A DNA stretch of 64,000 nucleotides from Brevibacillus sp. DP1.3A. GTDB lineage: Bacteria > Bacillota > Bacilli > Brevibacillales > Brevibacillaceae. Numbering within the stretch: position 1 is the first letter of the stretch; each line of letters begins with the position of its first letter. The position numbers were made by a program, and so were the translations under genes. The notes beneath the pieces were generated by a model. It made no database searches and was not told the origin of the DNA. It worked only from the letters and a program-made list of their open reading frames with translations. The stretch covers positions 5,172,001 through 5,236,000 of the forward strand of contig NZ_CP085876.1 in NCBI RefSeq assembly GCF_013284245.2. The letters are read 5' to 3'. Shown here one piece after another: positions 31,551 through 39,600 of this stretch.

Positions 31551-33023
31551 GTGCGGGTACATCCAATTTACTTTTTACGTCTTACAGGCCTATTCGATGG
31601 CCTTTCCTTATTAGTATTGATGGGCATCGCAATGCCCTTGAAATACGTGTGGGGCTTAGACAAAGCCGTAACCATCATAGGAAGTATTCACGGCGGGATA
31701 TTTTGCTTGTATGCTCTGGCGATACTCTATGCGGCCATTCGCGTGAGATGGAGCTTGCTCTGGTCTCTTGCTGCGTTACTTGCCGCTTTTGTACCGTTTG
31801 GGAACTTCTTTCTGGATCGCAGACTGAAAACGGCACAGGATGTGTATCCTCTGAAGCCGTTTAATAATGCCCTGCTCGTATACGGCATCGTTTTTTTCTC
31901 GTTCTTTGATTTGTTCTCGCAACTGCCGGTCATGAGTACATTTGCTGCTTCCGTAGGTGCCAGTTCATTTGTTATAGGCTTTGTCATCGGTCTGTATTCG
32001 TTAGCCAATACTTTTGGCAATATTATCTCTGGCATACTGACAGATAAGGTTGGTCCATCCAAACCACTTTTGATCGGATTGGTTTTATCAAGCTGTGCCT
32101 TGCTGCTGTATCACATCGTCGATCAGCCGTTTCTGTTGATTATCGTGCGACTCATTCACGGATTTGTTGCCGGTTTGATAGTTCCTGCTGCTTTTACTTT
32201 CTCTGCGAATAACACTACACATGAGCAGCAAGGACGAAAGGTTGCTTTCACCGGTACCTTTGTGGGACTCGCAGCGATTATCGGACCTGCATTCAGCGGC
32301 ATTATGGCAAGCAAAACCTCTGTGCCTTTTGTCTTTACATGTGTAGCTGTAATGGGCTTTTTCCTAGCCATTCTGTCCGTCATTTTTCTGCGATCCACTC
32401 AGGCCTGCAAGAAAGAGAAGCTTAAGAAGGACGTTCCAACCTCAGCCCTGATCTTCAATGCTGGGATAATCAAGGCTTACGGCGGTGCCTTTTTGCTCAT
32501 GTTTTCACAAGGCGTCATCGCTTACCTTTTGCCCTTGCATGTCCAATCGCTTGGATACGATTCGAAATTAAGCGGTACGTTATTGAGCACGTTTGGGATG
32601 ATTGCCGTTCTGATTTTCGTGCTTCCGACCAATCGCATTTTTGATCGTGTGGCCCCTTCCAAAACGATGTCCATCGGAATTGGTTTCATGGGCGTGAGTC
32701 AGCTGCTTATTGGTCAATCCAACACGACATTGGCACTGTACTGCATGTTAGGACTATATGGGATAGGCTTCGCTCTCTTGTTTCCTTCTGTCAATACGAT
32801 GCTCATTCAATCGACGCCGCAAGAATTGCGGGGGAAAGCACACGGTTACTTATACGCCTTCTTCTCTCTCGGTGTGGTCGTCGGCTCAGGCCTTTTAGGG
32901 TGGCTGCCCTTCTCCATCGAGGAAGGGTTTCTGTTCACAGGAAGCCTGCTGCTCGTGTTTGCCGCTTTCATTGCCATGCATAAACAGCGAGAACGCTTGC
33001 TAAATCAACAAAATAATCGATAG
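31551..33023 (+). CDS. DUF3817-MFS transporter fusion
   Basis: A 490-residue membrane protein. Residues 1-95 form a complete DUF3817 domain (three helices; 'RLTGLFDGLSLLVLMGIAMPLKY', 'IHGGIFCLYALAILYA', 'PFGNFFLDRRLK'), normally a stand-alone protein. Residues 105-485 form a 12-helix major facilitator with 'GILTDKVGPSKPLLIGL' as loop 2-3 motif A. The start is GTG 31551 with GAGGAG nine bases upstream. It probably exports drugs or metabolites; the role of DUF3817 is unknown. It shares a bidirectional terminator with the next, convergent transporter gene. No regulator is adjacent on its own side. Confidence 0.82.
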   Translation: MRVHPIYFLRLTGLFDGLSLLVLMGIAMPLKYVWGLDKAVTIIGSIHGGIFCLYALAILYAAIRVRWSLLWSLAALLAAFVPFGNFFLDRRLKTAQDVYPLKPFNNALLVYGIVFFSFFDLFSQLPVMSTFAASVGASSFVIGFVIGLYSLANTFGNIISGILTDKVGPSKPLLIGLVLSSCALLLYHIVDQPFLLIIVRLIHGFVAGLIVPAAFTFSANNTTHEQQGRKVAFTGTFVGLAAIIGPAFSGIMASKTSVPFVFTCVAVMGFFLAILSVIFLRSTQACKKEKLKKDVPTSALIFNAGIIKAYGGAFLLMFSQGVIAYLLPLHVQSLGYDSKLSGTLLSTFGMIAVLIFVLPTNRIFDRVAPSKTMSIGIGFMGVSQLLIGQSNTTLALYCMLGLYGIGFALLFPSVNTMLIQSTPQELRGKAHGYLYAFFSLGVVVGSGLLGWLPFSIEEGFLFTGSLLLVFAAFIAMHKQRERLLNQQNNR

Positions 33024-33040
33024 TAGCCGTCGTTTGTAAC

Positions 33041-33086
33041 AACAAAACCTCCTCAACCACTAAGCTAGTGGTGAAGGAGGTTTTGT
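33041..33086. terminator. Long bidirectional terminator between MFS genes
   Basis: A stem of about 19 paired positions (ACAAAACCTCCT... with ...AGGAGGTTTTGT, inner ACCACT/AGTGGT) with loop AAGCT. It overlaps the stop codon of the minus-strand MFS gene. T-rich arms serve both directions. Confidence 0.85.
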
Positions 33087-34265
33087 GCTAATGCTTTCAA
33101 CCGCGGAATCACTACGAATCAGGCATGCAGCCAACAGACCAATGCCAAGTACGATTGCAAGCAGTACAAAAGTAAGTTCATAGCTGCCAACATTCATCAA
33201 ACGGATGGACAATATCGGCCCAAGACTTGTTCCCGAAAACAGGATAAACGTATACACAGAAACCGCAATTCCCCGCGATTTGCCCCCTAGCTGTCCAATA
33301 AGCGTGATCAGGGAAGGAACAGATAACGCAATTCCGGCAACGAAAAACACACTCGTACCAATCAAAAGAGACAAATTAGATATCATACCGAAGGAAGACA
33401 TACTGACCACTGCCAGACCTAACCCGCAGCGTAGCACGGTACGTAAGCCAAACCGTTTTGCCAGCCCGCCCGCCAGCGGAGAAATGAGCATGCCCACTAC
33501 ACCAATCGTTCGAACAAGCAGAATATCCTTGTTGCTAAGCCCAAAATCGGGTCCCGCCAAATAACTCCCCAAGACCGTATACATATTAACGAATGACATA
33601 AGCAATACAAGAGCGATTATGTAACTCAAGACGATATTTTTTTGTTTGAACAGGGAGGGAATTCGCTTAATCGGCTCCCAAATATTCACGGTAGCAAGAG
33701 GACTCTCTTCTTTTGGTAGCCACCTCATCACCACGAGCAGCGTCACGAAATAAATAGCAGCAAGCATATAGAATACGGCGTGCCAACTATATTGTTGACT
33801 CATAAAGCTACTGATCACTTGACCAATGATCCCAGCCGCCAAAAATCCTGTGCTGATAAATCCGATTGCCGTTACCCGTTTTGCCGCAGGGAACATTTCC
33901 ACAGCATAGGCGAGCGCAACAGGCGAGAATGTAGCTGCGGCAGCACCTTGCAAGCTCCTGAGCACAATGATCCATGCGAAATGATTTGCACTTCCAAGCA
34001 ACAAAGAAAAGAGAGTCAAGGCAATCAGCCCGAACACGATCACGTTCTTGCGGCCATACTTTTCGGACAACGGTCCATAAATCAGGCACCCTATGGCAAA
34101 CCCAACCGAAAATGCGCTACCTACTGCTGCAGCCTGTGTCAATGTAATACTGAAAAGATCGGCAAATATAGTCATAAGGGGAATCGTGACGTATAAGCTC
34201 GACATGACGACGATTCCTGACCAGCATAAGATTGCAGTCATGAGTGAGTAGTTTCGCTGTGACAT
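33060..34265 (-). CDS. MFS transporter (drug efflux type)
   Basis: A 401-residue transporter with 12 predicted helices. The loop 2-3 motif is 'GPLSEKYGRKNVIVFG' and the proline/glycine-rich TM5 region is 'SPVALAYAVEMFP', as in drug:H+ antiporters of the AraJ/Bcr group. ATG 34265 has AGAGGTG just upstream; an earlier TTG overlaps that site. It is preceded on the same strand by a MarR gene, and both have the same 24-bp operator, so it is probably induced by the compound it exports. Substrate unknown. Confidence 0.85.
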   Translation of the reverse strand: MSQRNYSLMTAILCWSGIVVMSSLYVTIPLMTIFADLFSITLTQAAAVGSAFSVGFAIGCLIYGPLSEKYGRKNVIVFGLIALTLFSLLLGSANHFAWIIVLRSLQGAAAATFSPVALAYAVEMFPAAKRVTAIGFISTGFLAAGIIGQVISSFMSQQYSWHAVFYMLAAIYFVTLLVVMRWLPKEESPLATVNIWEPIKRIPSLFKQKNIVLSYIIALVLLMSFVNMYTVLGSYLAGPDFGLSNKDILLVRTIGVVGMLISPLAGGLAKRFGLRTVLRCGLGLAVVSMSSFGMISNLSLLIGTSVFFVAGIALSVPSLITLIGQLGGKSRGIAVSVYTFILFSGTSLGPILSIRLMNVGSYELTFVLLAIVLGIGLLAACLIRSDSAVESISTKPPSPLA

Positions 34266-34300
34266 CGCACACCTCTTTTTCAATTATTTACACACAATGT

Positions 34301-34324
34301 AGTTAGATTATCTAATTATATTCA
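34301..34324. promoter_or_regulatory. MarR operator copy 1 (upstream of MFS gene)
   Basis: A 24-bp AT-rich element centred on TTAGATTATCTAA, a near-perfect palindrome. It is identical at 23 of 24 positions to the reverse complement of 34901-34924. It lies between the MarR gene end and the MFS gene start, 36 bp before the MFS ATG. Confidence 0.75.
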
Positions 34325-34339
34325 TAAAAAAATATGATC

Positions 34340-34891
34340 TTATCTTCCCACCCCCAGTTTCTCTTCCATGCTGCGATTCAACTTCATCAAGATTTTTTCT
34401 AGCAGCATCCGTTCTTCCTCTTCTAAGTCGCTCATAATGGAGGAGCAGGCAGACCAGAAAACTGGCAGTGCTCTGGCTACTAATTCTCTGCCTTCCTGTG
34501 TTATTTTGACATGAATCTTGCGACCATCCAGCGTGCTTTGCTCCCTGATTATCCAGTGCCTTTTTTCCAGCCAGTCCAGCAAAGCTGTAACAGAAGCACG
34601 CCGAATACCCAGTCTATCTGCAAGCGAAGAGGGGGTGATAAGTTCACTGTCTTCATGTAACGTAAGCAACAGCAATACGTCCCATTTACTCTCCGTTATG
34701 CCGAATGACTCCAAATTCAAATCAATGGTGTCTATGGCGTTATCCCCCAGCCATAGCATCAATAACCCCAAATGAGCCAATTTGCGATCCGTATTTTGCA
34801 GAGCTGTTTTTTCCATCAGATCCAAATACGGCTGAATACCTAGTTTTGGCAATTGATCAGATGTATGCTCTCTCTTGTTTTTTCTGCTCAT
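34340..34891 (-). CDS. MarR-family transcriptional regulator
   Basis: A 183-residue winged-helix regulator. 'TPSSLADRLGIRRASVTALLDWLEKRHWI' is the DNA-recognition helix-turn-helix, and 'REQSTLDGRKIHVKITQEG' the wing. The N-terminal 35 residues extend beyond the usual 140-150-residue MarR length. AAGGTGG precedes the ATG. Two copies of one 24-bp palindrome-centred operator bracket the gene (34901-34924 upstream, 34301-34324 before the MFS gene), so it likely represses itself and the efflux gene until a ligand binds. Confidence 0.87.
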   Translation of the reverse strand: MSRKNKREHTSDQLPKLGIQPYLDLMEKTALQNTDRKLAHLGLLMLWLGDNAIDTIDLNLESFGITESKWDVLLLLTLHEDSELITPSSLADRLGIRRASVTALLDWLEKRHWIIREQSTLDGRKIHVKITQEGRELVARALPVFWSACSSIMSDLEEEERMLLEKILMKLNRSMEEKLGVGR

Positions 34892-34900
34892 AATCCACCT

Positions 34901-34924
34901 TGAATATAATTAGATTATCTAACT
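34901..34924. promoter_or_regulatory. MarR operator copy 2 (upstream of marR gene)
   Basis: The same 24-bp element as 34301-34324 in inverted orientation, one mismatch, centred on TTAGATTATCTAA. It ends nine bases before the MarR ATG and overlaps the position of its ribosome binding site and promoter, fitting autorepression. Confidence 0.75.
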
Positions 34925-34928
34925 AAAA

Positions 34929-35618
34929 TCAATATAACGGATTCTTTTGGATTTTGCAAGCCCCCCTGGCAAGACGAAAGCCGAGATCATCAATTCGAAA
35001 CGTGGGGTGACTGCGTCTACGGCACGTCGCCCCACAGCCTCTGGCCTCTTCTGCCCAGCTGCCACCGCGAAAAATTCGATAGGAGCCGTAGACGTTTACA
35101 TCGTAAAGGTCCCAGCACCACTCCCAAACATTTCCCAGCGTGTCATAGAGCCCCCACGCATTCGGTCGCTTTTGTCCTACCGCATGTGCTGTACGCTCAG
35201 CATTCTCTTGGTACCATGCGATCTCATCCAGCTCGCCGTACCGATAACCACCCGTCCCTGCTTTGCACGCGTACTGCCATTCCGCCTCTGTCGGCAGACG
35301 ATAGCCATTCGCTTCCTCGTTCCATACGACACGCTCACCATCTTCACTTATCGAGTAGCATTCTGTGAGACCCGCTTGTTGAGATAGCAGATTGCAAAAC
35401 GAAATCGCATCGTTCCACGAGACATTTACAACGGGAGCCTCTGGATGGTCATTCGGTCCAGCTGCTTTTTGTACCACCGAGAAGTATAACGCATTCGTAA
35501 CAGGAACCGGCGAGAGTAAAAATGCGTTCACCTCAGTTGTCCATGTGGCTTTGATTCGATCGTCCCGTAATTCGATTTGCCCTGCTGGGATATTCACCAT
35601 GGTGTACGCCCGTTCCAT
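34929..35618 (-). CDS. SUMF1/FGE-sulfatase domain protein
   Basis: A 229-residue protein with the C-type-lectin-like FGE-sulfatase fold: 'PVTNALYFSVV', 'PVVNVSWNDAISFCNLLSQ', 'YRLPTEAEWQYACKAG', 'DTLGNVWEWCWD', 'RIFRGGSWAEEARGCGATCR' and 'DDLGFRLAR'. In formylglycine-generating enzymes two cysteines follow RGGS; here the first is replaced by Glu and only the second remains, so a classical sulfatase-activating role is unlikely. It begins two bases after the DUF4180 stop and is the third gene of a TetR-DUF4180-SUMF1 operon. No sulfatase is nearby. It may oxidise another substrate or only bind. Confidence 0.8.
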   Translation of the reverse strand: MERAYTMVNIPAGQIELRDDRIKATWTTEVNAFLLSPVPVTNALYFSVVQKAAGPNDHPEAPVVNVSWNDAISFCNLLSQQAGLTECYSISEDGERVVWNEEANGYRLPTEAEWQYACKAGTGGYRYGELDEIAWYQENAERTAHAVGQKRPNAWGLYDTLGNVWEWCWDLYDVNVYGSYRIFRGGSWAEEARGCGATCRRRSHPTFRIDDLGFRLARGACKIQKNPLY

Positions 35619-35620
35619 CT

Positions 35621-35989
35621 CTATTTCACCTGGCTTAACTTCTCGATCGCCTGCTCTTCGGTCGGCAAGAAAAAGATGTCCTTTCCGTTGTTGGATTCAT
35701 AAATGAAGTCTTTTAGACTTTTACTTGTGTACACCGAAAAATCTCCTACAATTGCCACTTTCACCCGATAATTGATGAACTTTTGCAGGATCTCGCCAGC
35801 AAGGCGTGTTTTCAAATCGAAAAAGCTTTCGTTAATCAATGATTTGTTTATAATGATACGATTACTGTCTGCCTCATAGTGTACGGTTGCAATCAGATCC
35901 AGGGCTGACTGCACATCAATAATCAATACCTCGCTACCACTCACGATCGCAATGTTTCCCACGGCTGCTTCTACCTTTGTAATATTCAT
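35621..35989 (-). CDS. DUF4180 domain protein
   Basis: A 122-residue cytoplasmic protein. 'VQSALDLIATVHYEADSNRIIINKSLI' and 'FFDLKTRLAGEILQKFINYRVKVAIVGDFS', ending with 'NGKDIFFLPTEEQAIEKL', define the DUF4180 family, a STAS-like small domain of unknown function often found beside regulators. ATG 35989 follows GAGGAGG. It lies 11 bp after the TetR gene and two bases before the SUMF1 gene. Function unknown; the TetR protein probably controls it. Confidence 0.78.
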   Translation of the reverse strand: MNITKVEAAVGNIAIVSGSEVLIIDVQSALDLIATVHYEADSNRIIINKSLINESFFDLKTRLAGEILQKFINYRVKVAIVGDFSVYTSKSLKDFIYESNNGKDIFFLPTEEQAIEKLSQVK

Positions 35990-36000
35990 GTGTATCCTCC

Positions 36001-36657
36001 TCACTTTCTATTGGTAATCTGCCTCACAAAATCCTCACAAATATATCGATTGTCTTCGCCGTTTGCTGGCGCAATGCTCGCCACTCGAAAGAAGCTCAAG
36101 CCCACAACCATCGCCATGAGTCCGTAGGCAGCGCTTTGTGAATCCTCTACAGACATAAGCCCGGTTTGCTTGCCGTAATCAAAAATCTTTGTGATGCCCT
36201 GCAAATCTCTCGTATAACTTTTCGCAACCACTTCTTGGAGATTGGGGTCCAATGCGGCTTTGGAGAAGAATTGTACAAAGAGTCTTGCTTGATCTTCATG
36301 CGGGATGTACATGTTAGCGATGCCATCCAACTGTGAAACATTGATCCCTTTTTCTTTGTCGTTCACGTATGGCGGCAAGATATGCGTAAGCGTAACATCC
36401 ATCATTTCCTGGGCTGTCATGGTGTTCTCAATGTCAGATTCGATTTTCAAGCCATAATAGGCCAAGAATGCCTGAAAGGCTTCACTCGTCAAATTATCCT
36501 TATTCTTAAAATAATACGTGACGACACCTTTTGAGCAGTCCGCATACTCCGCCACCTTATCTAGCGTCATGCCATCAATCCCGTGATTGCTAATACAAGT
36601 TAAGGTCGCATTGATGACATCTGCTCGGCGCTGTGGTTCCATTCCTAATTTGGGCAT
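36001..36657 (-). CDS. TetR-family regulator
   Basis: A 218-residue regulator whose residues 10-55 form the TetR helix-turn-helix ('GIDGMTLDKVAEYADCSKGVVTYYFKNKDNL'). The rest is the helical ligand-binding and dimer domain. GAGGTAAG lies just before ATG 36657; an extended frame has no site. It is the first gene of the TetR-DUF4180-SUMF1 operon. A TGTACA-centred palindrome at 36679-36688, about 21 bp upstream of the start, is its likely own operator. Confidence 0.83.
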   Translation of the reverse strand: MPKLGMEPQRRADVINATLTCISNHGIDGMTLDKVAEYADCSKGVVTYYFKNKDNLTSEAFQAFLAYYGLKIESDIENTMTAQEMMDVTLTHILPPYVNDKEKGINVSQLDGIANMYIPHEDQARLFVQFFSKAALDPNLQEVVAKSYTRDLQGITKIFDYGKQTGLMSVEDSQSAAYGLMAMVVGLSFFRVASIAPANGEDNRYICEDFVRQITNRK

Positions 36658-36678
36658 GATCTTACCTCGTTTATTTAT

Positions 36679-36688
36679 ACTGTACAGT
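36679..36688. promoter_or_regulatory. Palindromic candidate TetR operator
   Basis: ACTGTACAGT is a perfect 10-bp palindrome 21 bp upstream of the TetR start. TGTACA recurs about 20 bp further upstream (near 36703). The position suits autorepression. Confidence 0.5.
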
Positions 36689-36755
36689 CGGAATAAAAAA
36701 AGTGTACACAATGATTTTCCAGTTTGTCAAACGAATAGGTTCGACAACACAAAAA

Positions 36756-36776
36756 AACACGCTTACGCAGCGTGTT
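36756..36776 (-). terminator. Terminator of the AraC gene
   Basis: AACACGCT and AGCGTGTT with loop TACGC. The minus strand continues with seven T. It starts 11 bases after the AraC stop codon. Confidence 0.85.
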
Positions 36777-36787
36777 CCATCATGACG

Positions 36788-37807
36788 TTACATGGCAAGT
36801 GCTTGGCGATTGATCCGATATTGCCCCGGTGTCAGCCCCGTCCATTTCTTGAAAGCATTTTGAAAAGCGCTTGGATCTGAAAAATGCAGCAGGTACGCAA
36901 TCTCCCCGATGGAATGCTCCGCTTGCTGTAAATACCCCATCGCCATTTCTTTGCGGACATTCGTGGACAATTCATGATAGGAAGTGTCCTCTGCCTTTAG
37001 TTTCCCTTGCAGGGATCTCGTACTCATATGAAAAGCAGCGGCAGTCTGCTGTAAGGTCGGAAAAGCAGCAGGCATACATCCCATCATCCATTGAAACACA
37101 CGGTCTGAAAATTCCCTTCCTTTGATCAGCTTCTCTCTAATATCTTCCGCGATTGGTTCAAAAGCTTTACGCAGGCGAACATCTGAATACAGGATCGGGT
37201 ATTGCAAAACTTCTTTGCCTATCAAGAGCCCATTTTCTTTTCCCTTAAAATGAGGCTGCATTCCAAACAAATTCAAATACGGAGCGATATCGGCCGTAGC
37301 GTCGTGTGTGAATTGTATTTCCTGTAACGGAATAGACCGATGACTCATATGGACAATCAAGTGGTACAAGGAGCTGACCATATCCTCCATGCAATGTCGA
37401 GAAACGCTCCCAGGGCTTTGTCTATGAAACCGCAGGAAAACATCTTTCCCCCGCTCTTCCCAATCTAGGTCGTACCCGATGCAAAGGATCACATGATACC
37501 GCTGATATGCCTTCAATGCATCGACGATTTTTTCGGAATGCATCATGACATAGCCAAGAATGCCCAGATCGGCAATATCGGTTAATTGTCCTTGATGTAG
37601 CCCGAAATGATCATCCTGCGTATAAATGGCAGCTTCCTTCATCAAACGCTCGAGCTCCGCTTCATCAATGCGCGCCTCTACATCTTTTAGCAAGCTACTG
37701 TCGAAAGAAATATGGTCACAAAAACGCTCAAAATCAAGCTTCTTGTGAGTAATTGTTTTCATAATCGGATACACCATCGAAATTGCAAACCCATGCGCAT
37801 TTTCCAA
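36788..37807 (-). CDS. AraC-family regulator with Arabinose_bd-type domain
   Basis: A 339-residue activator. The N-terminal about 200 residues are the ligand-binding domain of the OruR/ArgR/VirF-like group ('DDHFGLHQGQLTDIADLGILGYVMMHS'). The C-terminal about 90 residues hold the two AraC helix-turn-helices ('FHMSTRSLQGKLKAEDTSYHEL', 'IGEIAYLLHFSDPSAFQNAFKKW'). The start is TTG 37807: a perfect AAGGAGG stands eight bases upstream, whereas a longer frame to 37840 lacks one. It diverges from a quinone-reductase-like gene 142 bp away, its likely target. Confidence 0.83.
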   Translation of the reverse strand: MENAHGFAISMVYPIMKTITHKKLDFERFCDHISFDSSLLKDVEARIDEAELERLMKEAAIYTQDDHFGLHQGQLTDIADLGILGYVMMHSEKIVDALKAYQRYHVILCIGYDLDWEERGKDVFLRFHRQSPGSVSRHCMEDMVSSLYHLIVHMSHRSIPLQEIQFTHDATADIAPYLNLFGMQPHFKGKENGLLIGKEVLQYPILYSDVRLRKAFEPIAEDIREKLIKGREFSDRVFQWMMGCMPAAFPTLQQTAAAFHMSTRSLQGKLKAEDTSYHELSTNVRKEMAMGYLQQAEHSIGEIAYLLHFSDPSAFQNAFKKWTGLTPGQYRINRQALAM

Positions 37808-37949
37808 GTACGGAACCTCCTTTGCGTGAATCCACAACATTTATGCGCTTTCGATCATTCATCTGTTCCATTCCACACGATATGCTGAATACAGTTCAGT
37901 TTACCACGATCTGTCGGTTATGGAATCAACTCTACAGGGGGATATGAAA

Positions 37950-38525
37950 ATGAACATTCTCGTTATCATCGGACATCCAGATCCCGAGAGCTATTGCTCT
38001 GCGTTGGCGCACGCCTATATGAAAGGAGCTAAAGGCAAAGCAGCACAGATTCGCACCATTGACTTGAGCCAAATCTCTTTCGACCCAAATTTGAAGTACG
38101 GATATCGGAAAAGAACGGAGCTAGAGGATGACTTAAAAGAAGCGCAGGACCTCATCCGTTGGGCGGATCATCTGATCATTGTCTATCCGACTTGGTGGGG
38201 CACGATGCCCGCTATCTTGAAGGGATTTTTCGATCGTGTCTTATTACCCGGATTCGCCTATAAATATCGGGAAGGCTCTTCTCTATGGGATAAGCTCTTA
38301 ACGGGCAAAACCGCGCATGTGATTGTGACCATGGATACTCCATCTTGGTACAACCGATTGATCTACTGGCAAGCCGGACATCTCGTGATGAAACGCAACA
38401 TTTTGAAGTTTTGCGGGATTAAGCCTGTGAAGGTTACGGAGATTAGTGGAGTGAATGCATCGGCGGAGAAAAAGCGCAAGAAGTGGCTGGAGAAAGTGAA
38501 CCAGCTTGGGGAGAGGCTTGCCTAA
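37950..38525 (+). CDS. Flavodoxin-fold NAD(P)H dehydrogenase (quinone)
   Basis: A 191-residue flavodoxin-fold enzyme. 'NILVIIGHPDPES' binds the FMN/FAD phosphate, 'WADHLIIVYPTWWGTMPAILKGFFDRV' is the signature around the isoalloxazine, and 'GFAYKY' follows. It reduces quinones, or azo and nitro compounds, with NAD(P)H in two-electron steps and so limits redox cycling. ATG 37950 is chosen because AGGGGG lies eight bases upstream; two earlier methionine codons are too close to it or have none. It is likely activated by the divergent AraC protein in response to an electrophile. Confidence 0.83.
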   Translation: MNILVIIGHPDPESYCSALAHAYMKGAKGKAAQIRTIDLSQISFDPNLKYGYRKRTELEDDLKEAQDLIRWADHLIIVYPTWWGTMPAILKGFFDRVLLPGFAYKYREGSSLWDKLLTGKTAHVIVTMDTPSWYNRLIYWQAGHLVMKRNILKFCGIKPVKVTEISGVNASAEKKRKKWLEKVNQLGERLA

Positions 38526-38552
38526 GCATTGCCAGACCAGAACGATAAAACA

Positions 38553-38582
38553 AAAACTCAAGCCTATCCCAGCTTGAGTTTT
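38553..38582. terminator. Bidirectional terminator
   Basis: AAAACTCAAGC and GCTTGAGTTTT form an 11-bp perfect stem with A- and T-rich arms. It ends both the quinone reductase gene and the convergent binding-protein gene. Confidence 0.88.
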
Positions 38583-38592
38583 CTCCATTCCC

Positions 38593-39573
38593 TTATTTAG
38601 CGAGGTGCTTTTGCACACTTTCCAGAAACCTGATACGGCTATATGCGGGGCCACCTTCCAAGAGTGGATCAACCACATTGACGTACACGTGATTTTGTTT
38701 AAAGGCATTCGTACTTTGGATAATGGGGTTCTTTTTCAATTCTTCAAATGCATTCTTTGCATCTTGCGTTTCACGTGTTGAGAACTGTACAAATATATAA
38801 TCTGGATTCATTTCAGCCAGCTGCTCGACTGAGATCGCTTCTTGCGTTTTCGCCTTGCTAATCTGTTCCGGAACTTCCAGACCCAATTCATCGTACAAGA
38901 CCGGGTTGAAATACACATCTTTCGGATAAACGTAAGCTTGTGTACCACGAATGCGAACAGCAGCTACTTTTTTCCCCTGTAGCTTTTCCTTCAGCGATGC
39001 TTTGACTGCTTGTGTATTTGTTTCATATTCGGTTAGAACCTTTTCTGCCTCTGCATGCTTCCCAGATAATTCTCCCATTAGCTTCAGATTGGATTCCCAG
39101 TCAGTCGAAATATGCGACACCAAAATGATAGGAGCGATTTTTTGCAAGTTATCCACCACTTCTTTTTGGAACTTGGTGGAACCCAAAATGACATCTGGCT
39201 TCAATTGCAATATTTTCTCGAAGTTCGGTTGCTGTTTTTCACCAATGGATTCCGACTTACCCGTTACCGAAGCAAAGATTTCAGGAAATTGTCCACCAAC
39301 GGATATCGCCCCAATTGGATGCACGTCGAGCACTACTGCATCCTCCATCGCTTCCATCGCGCCAGTAATTACGATTTTTTCTACCTTTTGCGGGACGGTA
39401 TACTTTTTGCCTAAATACTCAATCGTTCTTGTTTCGCTTGTTCCTGTCTGTTGTGCATGATCTCCGCTGATGCTAGCGGTTGAACTCGATTCTGCCTGTT
39501 TGCCAGCTCCACATGCTGCTAAAACAAGCATCCAGACTGCTATCAGGCCAACCAGCATTACTTTTTTGTTCAT
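38593..39573 (-). CDS. Siderophore-type ABC substrate-binding lipoprotein
   Basis: A 326-residue exported lipoprotein: signal peptide with lipobox 'LVLAACG', then a periplasmic-binding-protein-like type III domain ('YLGKKYTVPQKVEKIVITGAMEAMEDAVVLD', 'IGAISVGG', 'FEKILQLKPDVILGS') as in FeuA, YclQ and FhuD. It captures a ferric chelate outside the cell for an ABC importer. No permease or ATPase genes are nearby, so it would use one encoded elsewhere. AGGAG precedes ATG 39573. It follows the monooxygenase gene by 27 bp in one operon under the Fur box at 40936, so it is iron-repressed. Confidence 0.87.
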   Translation of the reverse strand: MNKKVMLVGLIAVWMLVLAACGAGKQAESSSTASISGDHAQQTGTSETRTIEYLGKKYTVPQKVEKIVITGAMEAMEDAVVLDVHPIGAISVGGQFPEIFASVTGKSESIGEKQQPNFEKILQLKPDVILGSTKFQKEVVDNLQKIAPIILVSHISTDWESNLKLMGELSGKHAEAEKVLTEYETNTQAVKASLKEKLQGKKVAAVRIRGTQAYVYPKDVYFNPVLYDELGLEVPEQISKAKTQEAISVEQLAEMNPDYIFVQFSTRETQDAKNAFEELKKNPIIQSTNAFKQNHVYVNVVDPLLEGGPAYSRIRFLESVQKHLAK

Positions 39574-39600
39574 TTTTCTCCTGAACCCCTTTTCCAAGGC

